From contig CP048228.1 in assembly GCA_020002265.1 (NCBI GenBank), forward strand, positions 806,001-870,000: DNA of 64,000 nt, in the 5' to 3' direction. The DNA is from Anaplasmataceae bacterium AB001_6 (GTDB lineage Bacteria > Pseudomonadota > Alphaproteobacteria > Rickettsiales > Anaplasmataceae). Below are positions 1-10,483 of the stretch, piece by piece; within the stretch, counting starts at the first letter, position 1, and the number at the start of each line of letters is the position of its first letter. Position numbers and translations under genes: made by a program. The notes under the pieces are model-generated. The model did no database searches. It was not told where the DNA came from and saw nothing but the letters and a program-made list of their open reading frames with translations.

Positions 1-534
1 TTTATTGATGGTAAGACTGACCCTATGATAGTAATAAAGAAACACTCTCCTGTGAAAAAAGCAAGGGGGCTTGCGAATATTTCTATTGAATTTAGAAACA
101 TAAAAACAGGAGCAAAATTTCCTTACTCTACGACAACCAATAAGAAGGTAACACGTTTATATATTGAGGAAAAAATTGTACAATATATGTTTCATGATAA
201 AGATAATATTCACGTCATGGATGATGAGTGCAATACACTTGAAATTCCAACTAGTTGTTTGGGAGAAGAAATAGAACTTTTATCTAATGATATAGGGAAC
301 ATAACAGTTAAAATGCACAATTCAGAAATATTATCTGTATCCTTACCGCAAACTATGACAGTAACAGTACAAGATACAGCAAAATATATAAAAGGACAAA
401 CTGCCAAAGCGTCTTATAAACCTGCCGTTATAACACAAAATATTAAGATAAATGTGCCACAATTTATATCTATAGGAGATAAAATACTGATTAACACTTC
501 CGATTTATCATATATAGAAAGAGTAAAGAGTTAA
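1..534 (+). CDS. efp: Elongation factor P, 5'-truncated by the window edge
   Basis: EF-P enters the ribosomal E site and relieves stalling at consecutive prolines. The frame is open from base 1, and the RNIKTGAKF stretch followed by two OB-like domains ending SDLSYIERVKS matches the EF-P family. The true start lies upstream, so the ATG at 25 is internal. The domain I loop that carries the modified residue usually reads PGKG with lysine. Here it reads VKKARGLAN, and aligning back from RN puts arginine at that position. An alternative alignment places a two-residue insertion in the loop. The IMPase-like gene follows 7 bases downstream and is probably co-transcribed. Confidence 0.9.
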   Translation, partial: FIDGKTDPMIVIKKHSPVKKARGLANISIEFRNIKTGAKFPYSTTTNKKVTRLYIEEKIVQYMFHDKDNIHVMDDECNTLEIPTSCLGEEIELLSNDIGNITVKMHNSEILSVSLPQTMTVTVQDTAKYIKGQTAKASYKPAVITQNIKINVPQFISIGDKILINTSDLSYIERVKS

Positions 535-541
535 AGTTAAT

Positions 542-1294
542 ATGTCTGCTGTAAATAAAATAGATTTAATTAGAGAATCTGTATATATCGCTTCAAGGCT
601 CGTGATGAGAGATTTTTATGAAATACAAAACATCAAGAATAGTGCAAACGCGTCCAGATTTTTATCCAATAGTATAAAGAAAGCTCAACAAAATGCTTTA
701 TCCTATTTAGTTAGAAAGAGATATATTATAGATGATTTAGAGGATTCAAAGATAAAATGCTCTTTTATCCCTGTAGATAGTACTGATAATTTTCTTGCCT
801 CTATTCCATTTTTTTCCAGTATAATGGTAACTACAGTAAACGAGATAATAGATACTATTGTTTTATATACTCCTTTATTGCAAAAAGCTATATGCTATTC
901 ATCAAATGATAGTGAGAATTGTTATGTAATGGATAATTATGGCAAAAAAAAACAAATATTATGTAGAACAAGCAGTAATAATTTTGTGATAATATGTGAT
1001 CAGTCTTCCAAAATATTTGACAGTATTCCTAATACTTTGATAGAAAAAAAGGTATCCAAAATGGTTATCAATTCTCTAGGTTTTGAATTATCAATGCTAT
1101 TATCAGGAAGGTGTGAATGTGTATTGCGTACGGTAACTGCTGCTCAATACGAGAAAAATAAGGTAATTTATGATGCAATAAATAAATTACTAGAAGTAAG
1201 TGATGGTATTTTTAGTCTAGAAAAAAACATATTGTTGATGAGCAATAAACAAATATCTAAAACTATAAAAAAGGAATGTTCATCAATTTTTTAG
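542..1294 (+). CDS. Degenerate inositol-monophosphatase-family (SuhB-like) protein
   Basis: The 250-residue product fits the inositol monophosphatase fold by length and by the segment IPVDSTDNFLASIPFF, which corresponds to the family metal site (D-P-L-D-G-T-T-N-F). The first aspartate is isoleucine and the DGT is DST. The C-terminal motif that supplies the last metal ligand (W-D-x-A) is not recognisable; GRCECVLRTVTAAQYEK occupies that region. The protein is therefore probably not a normal Mg-dependent phosphatase. It may be a structural or regulatory relic, since SuhB has moonlighting RNA polymerase and ribosome roles in E. coli. It sits just after efp. The family call is moderately secure; the function is unknown. 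Confidence 0.6.
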   Translation: MSAVNKIDLIRESVYIASRLVMRDFYEIQNIKNSANASRFLSNSIKKAQQNALSYLVRKRYIIDDLEDSKIKCSFIPVDSTDNFLASIPFFSSIMVTTVNEIIDTIVLYTPLLQKAICYSSNDSENCYVMDNYGKKKQILCRTSSNNFVIICDQSSKIFDSIPNTLIEKKVSKMVINSLGFELSMLLSGRCECVLRTVTAAQYEKNKVIYDAINKLLEVSDGIFSLEKNILLMSNKQISKTIKKECSSIF

Positions 1295-1364
1295 GATAAA
1301 AACTCTTGTTTTCATATCGTTAGATGTTTAGAATAGAAGCGTTTTATATTTTTTATTCTAAATT

Positions 1365-2690
1365 ATGGTATCAAAATCTGCAATAATTATTGATCCACTC
1401 TTTGAAGATGTTTTTAACTTAAATACTGAAAAGTATATTATACAGCGTCAAAACATCGTAAAACCAGAGGTAAAAATTGGCAAAATTACAATTGGTGGTA
1501 ATAATCCAGTTGCTGTGCAAAGTATGACTTCTGGTTTGAGGACTGATAATAATGATCCAAAAAAAATCGCGGAAGATGAAGCCAAAGAATGTATAAAATT
1601 AGCAAATGCAGGTTCAGAGATGGTCAGAATAGCTCTGAATTCTGAAAATGTTGCAAAATCTTTACCTTATTTAAAAGATATATTGGCTAAAAACGATTTA
1701 GCAGATTTACCAATCATAGGTTGTGGTCAATTTGAGCTACATGGTTTGGTAAAGAAGTATCCTGATGAAATCAAATTATTGGATAAACTAAGGATTAATC
1801 CTGGTAATGTAGGTTTTTCTAACAAAAGAGATAAAAATTTTGAAGATATAGTGTCTTTTGCTGCACAAAATGATATGCCAATAAGAATTGGTGTAAATTG
1901 GGGAAGCATAGATGCTGATTTGTTAGATACAATATCTGAAATAAAAAATTGTAAAGGAAAGGTAACAAAAGATATATTACTTAAAGTTCTGGTTTATTGT
2001 GTAATTAAAAACGCTCAAGCCGCAGAGAATATAGGATTAAATAAAAATAAAATAGTAGTATCTTGTAAATTAAGTGATGTAAATGACCTCATAAAGGTAA
2101 CAAAAATAATTGGAGAAAAATTTAATTATGTACAACATCTTGGTCTCACTGAATCTGGGATGGGAACAACAGCAATAGTACGAACTAGTGTTGCTCTGTC
2201 ACAAGTATTATCACAAGGAATAGGAGAAACTATCAGAGCATCACTCACGCCATCTTCATACTACGATAGAACAGAAGAGGTAAAAGTGTGTAAAGAAGTT
2301 CTACAATCCATGGAGAAGAGATTTTTTGTACCTAAAATCACTTCATGCCCTGGATGTGGAAGAACAAATAGTACAGATTTTCAAATTTTAACAGAATCAG
2401 TGCAAAAATATGTCAATAAAAATCTTGGAGAATGGTCAAAAAAATATATTGGGATAAACAAATTAAAGATCGCTGTAATGGGTTGTATAGTAAACGGTCC
2501 TGGTGAAAGTAAACACGCTGATATTGGTATTTCGATGCCTGGTTACAAAGAGAAACCGACTGTGGCGGTTTATATAAAATCAAAATACTATAAGACACTA
2601 AAAGGCACAGCTGTTACAGAAATAGAGCAGCAATTCTTTGATATAATAGAAGAATTTTTAGAACAAGAATACGAAAAAACGATTGCGTAA
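1365..2690 (+). CDS. ispG: 4-hydroxy-3-methylbut-2-enyl diphosphate synthase IspG (GcpE)
   Basis: IspG carries out the penultimate step of the non-mevalonate isoprenoid pathway, converting MEcPP to HMBPP with a 4Fe-4S cluster. The N-terminal TIM-barrel start is visible (KIGKITIGGNNPVAVQSMTSG), as are the cluster cysteines in SCPGCGRTNSTDFQ and in MGCIVNGPGESKHADIGIS. At 441 residues it is longer than the E. coli enzyme (about 370), with an N-terminal lead of about 35 residues and extra sequence in the middle. No other pathway gene is nearby. A strong hairpin after the stop is shared with the convergent sucD gene. Confidence 0.96.
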   Translation: MVSKSAIIIDPLFEDVFNLNTEKYIIQRQNIVKPEVKIGKITIGGNNPVAVQSMTSGLRTDNNDPKKIAEDEAKECIKLANAGSEMVRIALNSENVAKSLPYLKDILAKNDLADLPIIGCGQFELHGLVKKYPDEIKLLDKLRINPGNVGFSNKRDKNFEDIVSFAAQNDMPIRIGVNWGSIDADLLDTISEIKNCKGKVTKDILLKVLVYCVIKNAQAAENIGLNKNKIVVSCKLSDVNDLIKVTKIIGEKFNYVQHLGLTESGMGTTAIVRTSVALSQVLSQGIGETIRASLTPSSYYDRTEEVKVCKEVLQSMEKRFFVPKITSCPGCGRTNSTDFQILTESVQKYVNKNLGEWSKKYIGINKLKIAVMGCIVNGPGESKHADIGISMPGYKEKPTVAVYIKSKYYKTLKGTAVTEIEQQFFDIIEEFLEQEYEKTIA

Positions 2691-2703
2691 AATCTCTTAT
2701 TAA

Positions 2704-2747
2704 AAATAAAGGTAGAATTCTTATTTATAGAAAATCTACCTTTATTT
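2704..2747. terminator. Bidirectional intrinsic terminator between ispG and sucD
   Basis: A perfect 13-bp inverted repeat (AAATAAAGGTAGA at 2704-2716, TCTACCTTTATTT at 2735-2747) encloses an 18-nt loop. The outer part of the stem is A/T-rich, giving a U-tract on either strand. It lies 14 bases after the ispG stop and 12 bases before the end of the convergent sucD gene, so it can serve both transcripts. Confidence 0.8.
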
Positions 2748-2758
2748 AAATAAAAAAG

Positions 2759-3631
2759 CTATGAAATTATCTCAAATATCTTCTGACCTATTTTAGCAGG
2801 AGTTTCAGCAATATGTATTCCTGCAGCACGCATACTTTTAACCTTACTATCTGCGGAACCAACTCCCCCAGAAACTATAGCTCCAGCATGTCCCATTCTT
2901 TTACCTGGAGGCGCTGTCATCCCAGCTATAAAGCCAACCATAGGCTTTTTAATACGATGAGAACGTACATATTCAGCCATTTTTTCTTCTGCTTCTCCTC
3001 CTATTTCTCCTATTACAACGATCCCTTCTGTATCATTATCATGTAAGAACATTTCAACACAATCGATAAAATCAAGACCATGTACTGGGTCTCCCCCTAT
3101 TCCTATGCAAGTAGATTGGCCAAGCCCTACTTCTGTAGTTTGGTTAACTGCTTCATAAGTTAAGGTACCTGATCTAGATACTATTCCTACCTTACCTTTG
3201 GTATGTATATAACCAGGCATTATTCCTATTTTACATTCACCAGGTGTAATAACACCTGGGCAATTTGGTCCAATTAAAATAGATTTAGAGCCTAGAAGGC
3301 ACTTTTTCACTTTAATCATATCATAGACAGGGATTCCTTCAGTAATACAGACTATTAACTCTATTTCAGATTCAATAGCTTCAATAATTGCATCTGCTGC
3401 AAAAGGCGCAGGAACATATATAACAGTTGCATTAGCATTAGTAGATATTTTTGCTTCATTAACAGTATTAAAGACTGGCAATCCTAGATGTTCACTACCG
3501 CCTTTTCCAGGAGTCACTCCTCCTACCATTTTAGTGCCATATTCCATTGCTTGTTGCGAGTGAAAAGTCCCATTTTTTCCTGTAAAACCTTGGCATATAA
3601 CTCTTGTTTCTTTATTTACCAGTACAGACAT
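2759..3631 (-). CDS. sucD: Succinyl-CoA ligase, alpha subunit
   Basis: This is the alpha subunit of the TCA-cycle enzyme that converts succinyl-CoA to succinate with formation of a nucleoside triphosphate. At 290 residues it has family length. It shows the CoA-binding Rossmann start [20 protein letters not shown], the [20 protein letters not shown] segment, and [17 protein letters not shown], which contains the phosphorylated histidine. The start codon follows sucC after a single base, so the two genes form a tight sucCD operon. Confidence 0.97.
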   Translation of the reverse strand: MSVLVNKETRVICQGFTGKNGTFHSQQAMEYGTKMVGGVTPGKGGSEHLGLPVFNTVNEAKISTNANATVIYVPAPFAADAIIEAIESEIELIVCITEGIPVYDMIKVKKCLLGSKSILIGPNCPGVITPGECKIGIMPGYIHTKGKVGIVSRSGTLTYEAVNQTTEVGLGQSTCIGIGGDPVHGLDFIDCVEMFLHDNDTEGIVVIGEIGGEAEEKMAEYVRSHRIKKPMVGFIAGMTAPPGKRMGHAGAIVSGGVGSADSKVKSMRAAGIHIAETPAKIGQKIFEIIS

Positions 3632-3632
3632 A

Positions 3633-4814
3633 TTATTTAACCTCTTTTACTAATCTAACTATGGCTCTTGAAGCTTCATCTAAATCTCCAGCTACAGATA
3701 TTTTCAATCCAGAGTCATTTAATATCTGTAGTCCCTTATCATAATTTGTTCCAACCAAACGAACTACGACTGGAATATCAAGCGCAAGATTTTTAGCTGC
3801 TGCCACTATACCTTGAGCAATTATGTCACACTTCATAATACCACCAAATATATTGACCAATATACCTTTAACATTTTTATCTGAAATAATAATTCTGAAC
3901 GCATTTTCGACAGCTTCTTGAGAAGCCCCGCCACCAACATCCAAGAAATTTGCTGCTTCCAAACCATGATATTTAATAATATCCATAGTAGCCATAGCAA
4001 GGCCTGCACCATTAACCATACAGCCTATTTCACCTTCCATTTTGATATAATTCAAGCCAAATTTAGAAGCTTCAATTTCTTGTGCTTCTTCTTCATCTAA
4101 ATCTCTTAATTCGACAATATCAGTGTGACGATATAAAGCATTATCATCAAAATTTATCTTACCATCTAAAGCAACGAAATTATCATCATCATCCAAAATC
4201 AAAGGATTAATCTCAACTTGAGTACAATCTTTTTCTTGCATGATTTTATATATCTTTTCTACAACTGGAACAAATTTATTTACTTGTTCTTTATTTAGCC
4301 CTATTCCAAAACCAAGTTTACGGGCGTAACAAGGATAAAACCCTGTTGTTGCATCGATATTAACCTTAATGATTTTTTCTGGATTTTTTGCTGCAACTTC
4401 TTCAATATCCATTCCACCTTCAGCAGAAGCAATAAAAGAAACAGAGTAAGTATTACGATTAATAACAGCGCTTAAATAATATTCTTTCTTTATTTGTGCG
4501 CCTTTTTCTATGTATATTCTTCTAACTAATTGGCCCTTTGAGCCTGTTTGATGAGTAACCAAATTCTTCTCCATCATCTCACGTGCAGCAGAAACAGCTT
4601 CAGAAACTTCTTTGACAACTTTTACTCCGCCAGCTTTACCTCTCCCGCCGGCATGAATTTGAGCTTTCACAACAAATAAATTGCTACCAGACTTATTTAA
4701 AATACTTTCAGCACCCTCTACATCCTTTTTAGAGAGAGCCACTAATAGATTTTCAGGAACTGCTATATTATAATCAGCCATAATTTTTTTGGCTTGATAT
4801 TCATGTATATTCAT
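3633..4814 (-). CDS. sucC: Succinyl-CoA ligase, beta subunit
   Basis: This ATP-grasp beta subunit pairs with SucD. The start at 4814 gives the canonical N-terminus [11 protein letters not shown] and has a GGA-type ribosome site 7-8 bases upstream; an earlier in-frame ATG at 4835 adds seven atypical residues. The segments [19 protein letters not shown] and GINPL-like [22 protein letters not shown] are present, as is [14 protein letters not shown] near the nucleotide site. Length is about 393 residues, as usual. One base separates it from sucD. Confidence 0.97.
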   Translation of the reverse strand: MNIHEYQAKKIMADYNIAVPENLLVALSKKDVEGAESILNKSGSNLFVVKAQIHAGGRGKAGGVKVVKEVSEAVSAAREMMEKNLVTHQTGSKGQLVRRIYIEKGAQIKKEYYLSAVINRNTYSVSFIASAEGGMDIEEVAAKNPEKIIKVNIDATTGFYPCYARKLGFGIGLNKEQVNKFVPVVEKIYKIMQEKDCTQVEINPLILDDDDNFVALDGKINFDDNALYRHTDIVELRDLDEEEAQEIEASKFGLNYIKMEGEIGCMVNGAGLAMATMDIIKYHGLEAANFLDVGGGASQEAVENAFRIIISDKNVKGILVNIFGGIMKCDIIAQGIVAAAKNLALDIPVVVRLVGTNYDKGLQILNDSGLKISVAGDLDEASRAIVRLVKEVK

Positions 4815-4977
4815 ATTTTTTTCCAAATAAACCACTAAATCATATAAACCAGAGACTCAATGCGCATTATATAGAATGAATAAAAAAGCAGGAAAATCTG
4901 GCTATTAAACAAAAGAATAATATATCAACAGTATAAAATTTGCAAATAGACAATCCAATGTGTTTTATGATTTAACA

Positions 4978-6762
4978 CTAATTCATGCCATGATCTAATT
5001 GCTTCATCATTCTATAATATTCTGACTTTTTATTTGACAATAAATCCTTTCTAAGGCCATATTCAACAACTCTACCATTCTTCAACACTAGTATTTTATC
5101 TACTTTTGCTGTTGTGGATAATCTATGTGCGATAATAATCTTTGTTAATTTATTATCATGTAATATGCTCTGTATACTAGTCTCGGTATCTACATCTAGC
5201 GATGATGTAAATTCGTCTAATAGAATTATTGGCGCCCCTTGATTTAAAATAGCTCGAGCAATAGATATCAATTGTTTTTGCCCCTGAGACAAATTAGTAC
5301 CCTTTTCACCAACAGATTTATTGATATATCCTGTTTTATCAAAAAAATAACGATCTATATTATATTCCTTTAACTTATTTATTAATTCTTCTTTAGAAAG
5401 AGAATCTTGAAAAAATAATATGTTGGATAGAATATCTGTAGAAAATAAATACATTTCTTGAGGAACCCAAGTAAACAAAGAACGTATATTATACACATCT
5501 AAATCAGTAAAATTTATCTTATTGTTTATTACTATTTCTCCAGAATCTTCTCTTAAAAACCGCAATAAGACATCAAATATTGTACTTTTTCCAGCACCAC
5601 TGTGTCCAACTATTGCCAATGATTCACCTTTATTAATTTCAAAGCTTACATCAGATAATATAGTTTCATCTTTTGATTTATCTTTAAGATTCCCATGGTA
5701 ACTAAAGCAAAGATTTTTTACTGTTAGGTTTTGAAAATCTTTGGTCAAATCATATTTTAATTTATGCTCTTTAAGATGATATTCTCTATTCTGTGGAGTA
5801 TAAAAAAAGATATTATATATTTTTTCTAATATTACACTAAACTGTTGTATTCTAGAATATCTACTGCCGATATCACCTAATGAAGTTGCAGTAAGAACAG
5901 CGTAAGATATAAAAGATAGCAACCTTCCAGGAGTAATAACATCTGAAGAAACTAATGTAATTCCTTTCCATAAAACGAATAGGATAAGAGAAAGCAATGT
6001 TAATATAATTATAAAAACTAGTATTGAACGGTAAAAGGTATATATTCTAAATTGTGCAAAAGAGTTCTCAATTAATTGCAATAATTTATCGTGCGCATTC
6101 TCCACTCTATTAAAAGATTTAATTATTTTTATGCAGTACATTGTTTCATTAAAATAGTCATTCATTTCTGCACAAGTAGCAAAATATTTTTGAGATTTAT
6201 TACGCATTGTTTTAGCTATAAATAAAACAATAAAAAGCAAAATAGGAATAACAAAAAAAGTTGTAACGGTAAGTAAAAAATTGCTGTATAGCATCATTGA
6301 AATTGAACCAAATGCAACAAATATTTGTCTCAAAAAAGAAGGCGTATCATAAACTATGATGTTATAAAGCACTGTTACATCTCCAGCAAATATATTAGAC
6401 ATTTCTGATGACTTATTTTTACTGATGAAATCAGCAGGACTTTCAACTAATTTTTGATAAAGTGATCTTCTGAGATCATTAAAAAGCTTACCTGCCCCTA
6501 TACTAAGCAAATAGATTCGAAAAAAAACTATCGTAGAAAAACATGCAATAAAAAACATTATTAAGGCTGCATATTTTTTGAAGACAGTATAGAAATCATT
6601 TTCCGTAACATAATCAACCATTATCTCTAGAAAGTGACCTATGCTAACCATTACAATACCAGACATAATAATCAACATTATCGAAGATATAAAATACCAT
6701 TTATATCTATAGACATAATCTTTAAAGAAAGATTTTAGATGCTTCATATTTTTTTTCGTCAT
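4978..6762 (-). CDS. ABC transporter, fused membrane and ATPase domains (MsbA/exporter type)
   Basis: This 594-residue half-transporter has six predicted membrane segments in the first 330 or so residues and a C-terminal nucleotide-binding domain. The NBD has Walker A GHSGAGKST, a Q-loop in WVPQEM, the signature LSQGQKQ, Walker B IILLDEFTSSLD and the switch histidine in IIAHRLST. This order is typical of homodimeric exporters for lipids, peptides or drugs; the substrate cannot be told from sequence. It stands alone, diverging from the J-domain gene across an 841-base gap, with 142 bases of A/T-rich sequence before sucC. Confidence 0.9.
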   Translation of the reverse strand: MTKKNMKHLKSFFKDYVYRYKWYFISSIMLIIMSGIVMVSIGHFLEIMVDYVTENDFYTVFKKYAALIMFFIACFSTIVFFRIYLLSIGAGKLFNDLRRSLYQKLVESPADFISKNKSSEMSNIFAGDVTVLYNIIVYDTPSFLRQIFVAFGSISMMLYSNFLLTVTTFFVIPILLFIVLFIAKTMRNKSQKYFATCAEMNDYFNETMYCIKIIKSFNRVENAHDKLLQLIENSFAQFRIYTFYRSILVFIIILTLLSLILFVLWKGITLVSSDVITPGRLLSFISYAVLTATSLGDIGSRYSRIQQFSVILEKIYNIFFYTPQNREYHLKEHKLKYDLTKDFQNLTVKNLCFSYHGNLKDKSKDETILSDVSFEINKGESLAIVGHSGAGKSTIFDVLLRFLREDSGEIVINNKINFTDLDVYNIRSLFTWVPQEMYLFSTDILSNILFFQDSLSKEELINKLKEYNIDRYFFDKTGYINKSVGEKGTNLSQGQKQLISIARAILNQGAPIILLDEFTSSLDVDTETSIQSILHDNKLTKIIIAHRLSTTAKVDKILVLKNGRVVEYGLRKDLLSNKKSEYYRMMKQLDHGMN

Positions 6763-7603
6763 AGATTTTGTATTTAAAAGTAAATTACATATTTTAAAGG
6801 CTAAGCAAACAGATAATACAGCTTATATCTTTAAAAGTAGTAATCAGAATTGTTTCCAAAATAATCCAGAAATGCAAATTTATAATGTATCAAATAATTG
6901 ATATTAAATGTTTATAAACAAATCAATTTAAAAATTTAAATTATATTTTTAATCTTTTAAGGAACGTAATGAAAATTTTTTATCAAACAACCGTTAAAAA
7001 TAATAATTCTAGTAAGAGTTTTGTTTATTGATAGTATGTTTCAGAATGAAATTTCAGCATAAAGATAAATTTTTTAAAAAAGCTTTTACAACAATTGTAA
7101 TGTACATCATATTATGACTACTAATAGTGGTGATTATTTTATAACATGATGATGTCTCATCTGATTTATTATTAAATAATGTCAACAGCACTTTAATAAT
7201 GAATCGTTTCAAAGAGATAAATATCAGAAATATAATAACGTTTTATCTCATAAATTATATTTTTTTTGATTTTACATAAAATAATTAACATTTTACTTCT
7301 ATAAAATAAATAAAAATAATTTATTGGTTAACTAATTAAGATAATAGTTGTATTATTTACATATAAGATGAAAGTTTATATAGAAAAAAATGTTAAATAA
7401 TCTTCTGTTTACTAGCGCTATTAATGTTATATTCAGAGAATATTTTTAACTTTTATATACAACAAATTTAATAAATCCAGATTAAAAAAAAGACAAAGAA
7501 ATATAGATTTTTTCTGATCTATCATTACTTTTCATATAAGAGGATTTATAAAAAAATATATCACATTATTTAAAAGACAAAAAAATATTTATGGGAGGTT
7601 AAA
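6763..7603. other. Long A/T-rich intergenic region between divergent genes
   Basis: These 841 bases lie between the start of the ABC exporter and the start of the J-domain gene, so both promoters should be here. I see no convincing coding frame, tRNA or G/C-rich structured RNA. The end nearest the J-domain gene has many A/T tracts and finally GGGAGGT at 7593-7599, an unusually strong ribosome site for this window. The length is unusual in an otherwise compact segment. Confidence 0.6.
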
Positions 7604-9970
7604 ATGTTCTCTAGAAGACAAAATTTAAATACTGAGGATCATGTTAAAAATCAAATTTTATCCCTAAGGGTATCTGATAGACAGCACCATGATCTAACGA
7701 ATGATTCATCCGAATTCAACAACAATATGAATTTATCACAAGTGCTAGAAAAATTAGAGTATCCTGATCTGTTGAAAAATTTAGGAATTGAACTGAATAG
7801 ATTTTCCAAAGGTGAAATAAGCAAACAAAAATATAAAGAATATTTCAATAAACAGTTGAGAGAAATTAAGAAATTATCCTTACGATATCACCCAGATAAA
7901 AACCCAAATATCAGTCCAGAGAAGAAAAAAACATTAGAAACAGCACAATCATTATTAAATAAATTACAAATAATACTTCCAATAATAGATGATTTAGTCT
8001 TAAATGTTCATTGCAATAATTTTGGAAAGCATAAAATAATATATGAATTGAATATGCATTCATGTTTTGCTTACGTACCTTTAGGTAATGTAGAGCAGGA
8101 GAATATTTACAATCAAGACATACTCTCTCAGGTAATGTCAATAATTGAAGATTTGGAAAGGGTAACAGATGATATATTTTGTCAGGAACATAATGCTTTT
8201 TTAACTCTTACATCAGTATCTATTAAAAGAATGGCAACTGTAATAGAAGAATTAGATTCTAATAATCCTTCTTCTATTAAAGAAGCTAATGACCTTTTAA
8301 AACACAAAATAATGAGGCATTTTAAAGAAGAAAAAGAATCTTTTCAAAAAAAGAAAGATGAAAAAATTAAAAAAGCTCAACAAGAGTATAAAGCACATAA
8401 AGACATAGAGAAAGAAATTGATAACCATCTTAATACCTATGAAGACTTTGCTATGTTGGACCAGAAGGATAATGATGATCTCGTCAAGATTTGTGAAAAC
8501 GAGATATTAATACAAGAAGAGAAGCCACGAAAAAAACTCTCATTAAACGGCAATGACATAAGCAATAAGTCAAACCTATCACAATCTGATATTGACTTCA
8601 ATGTGCAGAAAATTTATGAAAATTATCGAAATAGTTTTATAAAATCACTACGAAGATACATTACCTTACATGAAAATTATTGTGTGAAATATGCTATAAC
8701 AGACATAAAAACCTCATTTTTTAATATCAGGCCAACAGGATGGAGAGAATTATATAGAATAGCGACAGATTGGGTAGCTCTAGTGATAGAGCTAGTATTG
8801 TTAGCATCTCGTAAATCTTGTGATAACTATACTACGAGACTTCAATTCAATAGCCAGTTTATCTATCCAGGTCTAAATGATCTCTTTGAAAAAAGATTAG
8901 AGTTCTATAAAGAAGAAAATATAGCACTAAAAAAAATATTGAAAGACTTCGAAAATGGGAAAGAGATTAATGTTGAAGAATATAAAGGAGAGTATGTGCA
9001 TGGCATAGCACAATGTGTAAAACAATTTAATCCTGTTCAAAAGCACTTGCGTGAAGCACTTAGACCTATAGAACCTTGGACATTATTTAAACAGAAATTT
9101 TCTGCACCTTGGATGTTCATTCAACAGATATTTTCCACAATAAAAGATACATTAATGCAACTATTTTCACTGGGTAAAAAGAAAGTAGATCAAACATCTA
9201 CTGATCAATTAGGGAGTAATTTAGCATATGAAGATCTATTAAAAAACAACTATCCAGATTTTGTTAAAGCAAGAATTTCTGCCTTACGTGCTCATATTCA
9301 AAATAATAATAATATTGCTTTCACCACTACTTATACAAGAAGAGCTGCAGAAGCTAAAATAAAGAGAACAGCTCATTTTGCAGAAACACATAAAGAACAA
9401 GAAATGATGGAAGAAGCGCAACACAAAAACTTAATTTCAGAAAGATTAATCAGTGAAAATTTACTAGCTAAAGAGGTGGAAGAAAGCGTTCAGCAAGCTC
9501 AGCAAAAATCAGGATATTCCAACATTCATCAGCTAAAATTAGTCGATGAAGTAAAAGAAGAAACACAAGAGCGAAAAGTTTTTGTTGATACATTGCTAAA
9601 GCAATGTTCTGTTCCAGAATTAGTGCATTGTCATCAAATTTTTAATAATCACACCATACATAAAAGTGAAGGCTTAGCGAAAATGTGCACAGTAAAGGAA
9701 TTAGATAATTCGCTAAACACAATAAAAAAAGACGAAGAACTTGCTTATAATAATAAAAAAGAACAAAAGTCCGTAGATGTTGATGTAACGAAAAATGAAA
9801 AATTAACTAAAGAAGATTACAAAAATCAGGGTGCAATTCCTAAAGTTCGTATAATGAGAGAAAATAGGCAATCTGTTGACAGTATTAATCGAAACGAAAG
9901 ATTTTTGTCTGTGATAACTGATATTACAGTAAATTCTGTTACAAATGAACAAGCATTCTGTTCTAAATAG
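7604..9970 (+). CDS. Large coiled-coil protein with an N-terminal J-domain-like segment; candidate effector
   Basis: A 788-residue protein. Residues about 45-115 resemble a DnaJ domain: helix II REIKKLSLRYHPDKNP with the invariant HPD at 96-98, then a helix III-like KKKTLETAQSLLNKL. Helix I is divergent, and no G/F or zinc-finger region follows, so this is not DnaJ itself. The rest is long, charged, helical and coiled-coil-like (for example 250-300 and 590-650), with no signal peptide or clear membrane span. Translation should be efficient: GGGAGGT stands 4 bases before the ATG. HPD proteins stimulate Hsp70 ATPases; recruitment of a bacterial or host Hsp70 is inference. It lies alone between long non-coding stretches, as many lineage-specific effectors do. 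Confidence 0.6.
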   Translation: MFSRRQNLNTEDHVKNQILSLRVSDRQHHDLTNDSSEFNNNMNLSQVLEKLEYPDLLKNLGIELNRFSKGEISKQKYKEYFNKQLREIKKLSLRYHPDKNPNISPEKKKTLETAQSLLNKLQIILPIIDDLVLNVHCNNFGKHKIIYELNMHSCFAYVPLGNVEQENIYNQDILSQVMSIIEDLERVTDDIFCQEHNAFLTLTSVSIKRMATVIEELDSNNPSSIKEANDLLKHKIMRHFKEEKESFQKKKDEKIKKAQQEYKAHKDIEKEIDNHLNTYEDFAMLDQKDNDDLVKICENEILIQEEKPRKKLSLNGNDISNKSNLSQSDIDFNVQKIYENYRNSFIKSLRRYITLHENYCVKYAITDIKTSFFNIRPTGWRELYRIATDWVALVIELVLLASRKSCDNYTTRLQFNSQFIYPGLNDLFEKRLEFYKEENIALKKILKDFENGKEINVEEYKGEYVHGIAQCVKQFNPVQKHLREALRPIEPWTLFKQKFSAPWMFIQQIFSTIKDTLMQLFSLGKKKVDQTSTDQLGSNLAYEDLLKNNYPDFVKARISALRAHIQNNNNIAFTTTYTRRAAEAKIKRTAHFAETHKEQEMMEEAQHKNLISERLISENLLAKEVEESVQQAQQKSGYSNIHQLKLVDEVKEETQERKVFVDTLLKQCSVPELVHCHQIFNNHTIHKSEGLAKMCTVKELDNSLNTIKKDEELAYNNKKEQKSVDVDVTKNEKLTKEDYKNQGAIPKVRIMRENRQSVDSINRNERFLSVITDITVNSVTNEQAFCSK

Positions 9971-9993
9971 AATCTAAGACTAGACGCAAAAGA

Positions 9994-10022
9994 AAGAAGA
10001 GTGGTATTTAATCGCTCTTCTT
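9994..10022 (+). terminator. Probable terminator after the J-domain gene
   Basis: An 8-bp perfect stem (AAGAAGAG at 9994-10001 with CTCTTCTT at 10015-10022) and a 13-nt loop lie 24 bases after the stop codon. The following sequence is A/T-rich but lacks a clean T-run, so intrinsic termination is likely but not certain. Confidence 0.5.
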
Positions 10023-10483
10023 ATAAACTTAAATATTTACTTCTTTTTGACAATATTCAAAGTGCTATCAACATTTTTGTGAACATCATAAACACTGATA
10101 TGCACATTGTTTTTAAGAAAAAAATTTGATTATCTTGACAGATATTAGGGAATCATCAGCAATAATTTATGCAAAAATTTTTATATGATACATATCGATA
10201 CCTTTTTTATGATTATTAATTTGTATAGTTAAAAAATTATCTTTCATAGTGAATAATACTATTACTTCTGCATACACTTCATTACTTTATAAAAATTGAA
10301 TAAATTGTTTATAATCCCTTACAGATATTTATGATAATTCTAATTAGAATGATAAATCGTATAATTGTACAAAATCTGATATATAGTCTTATTAAAGACT
10401 GAATATGCATCTATTATAGCATTAAAATTTACTAAATATTTATCAAAATATATCAACTTATTGATATAGACAGGATAGAAATT

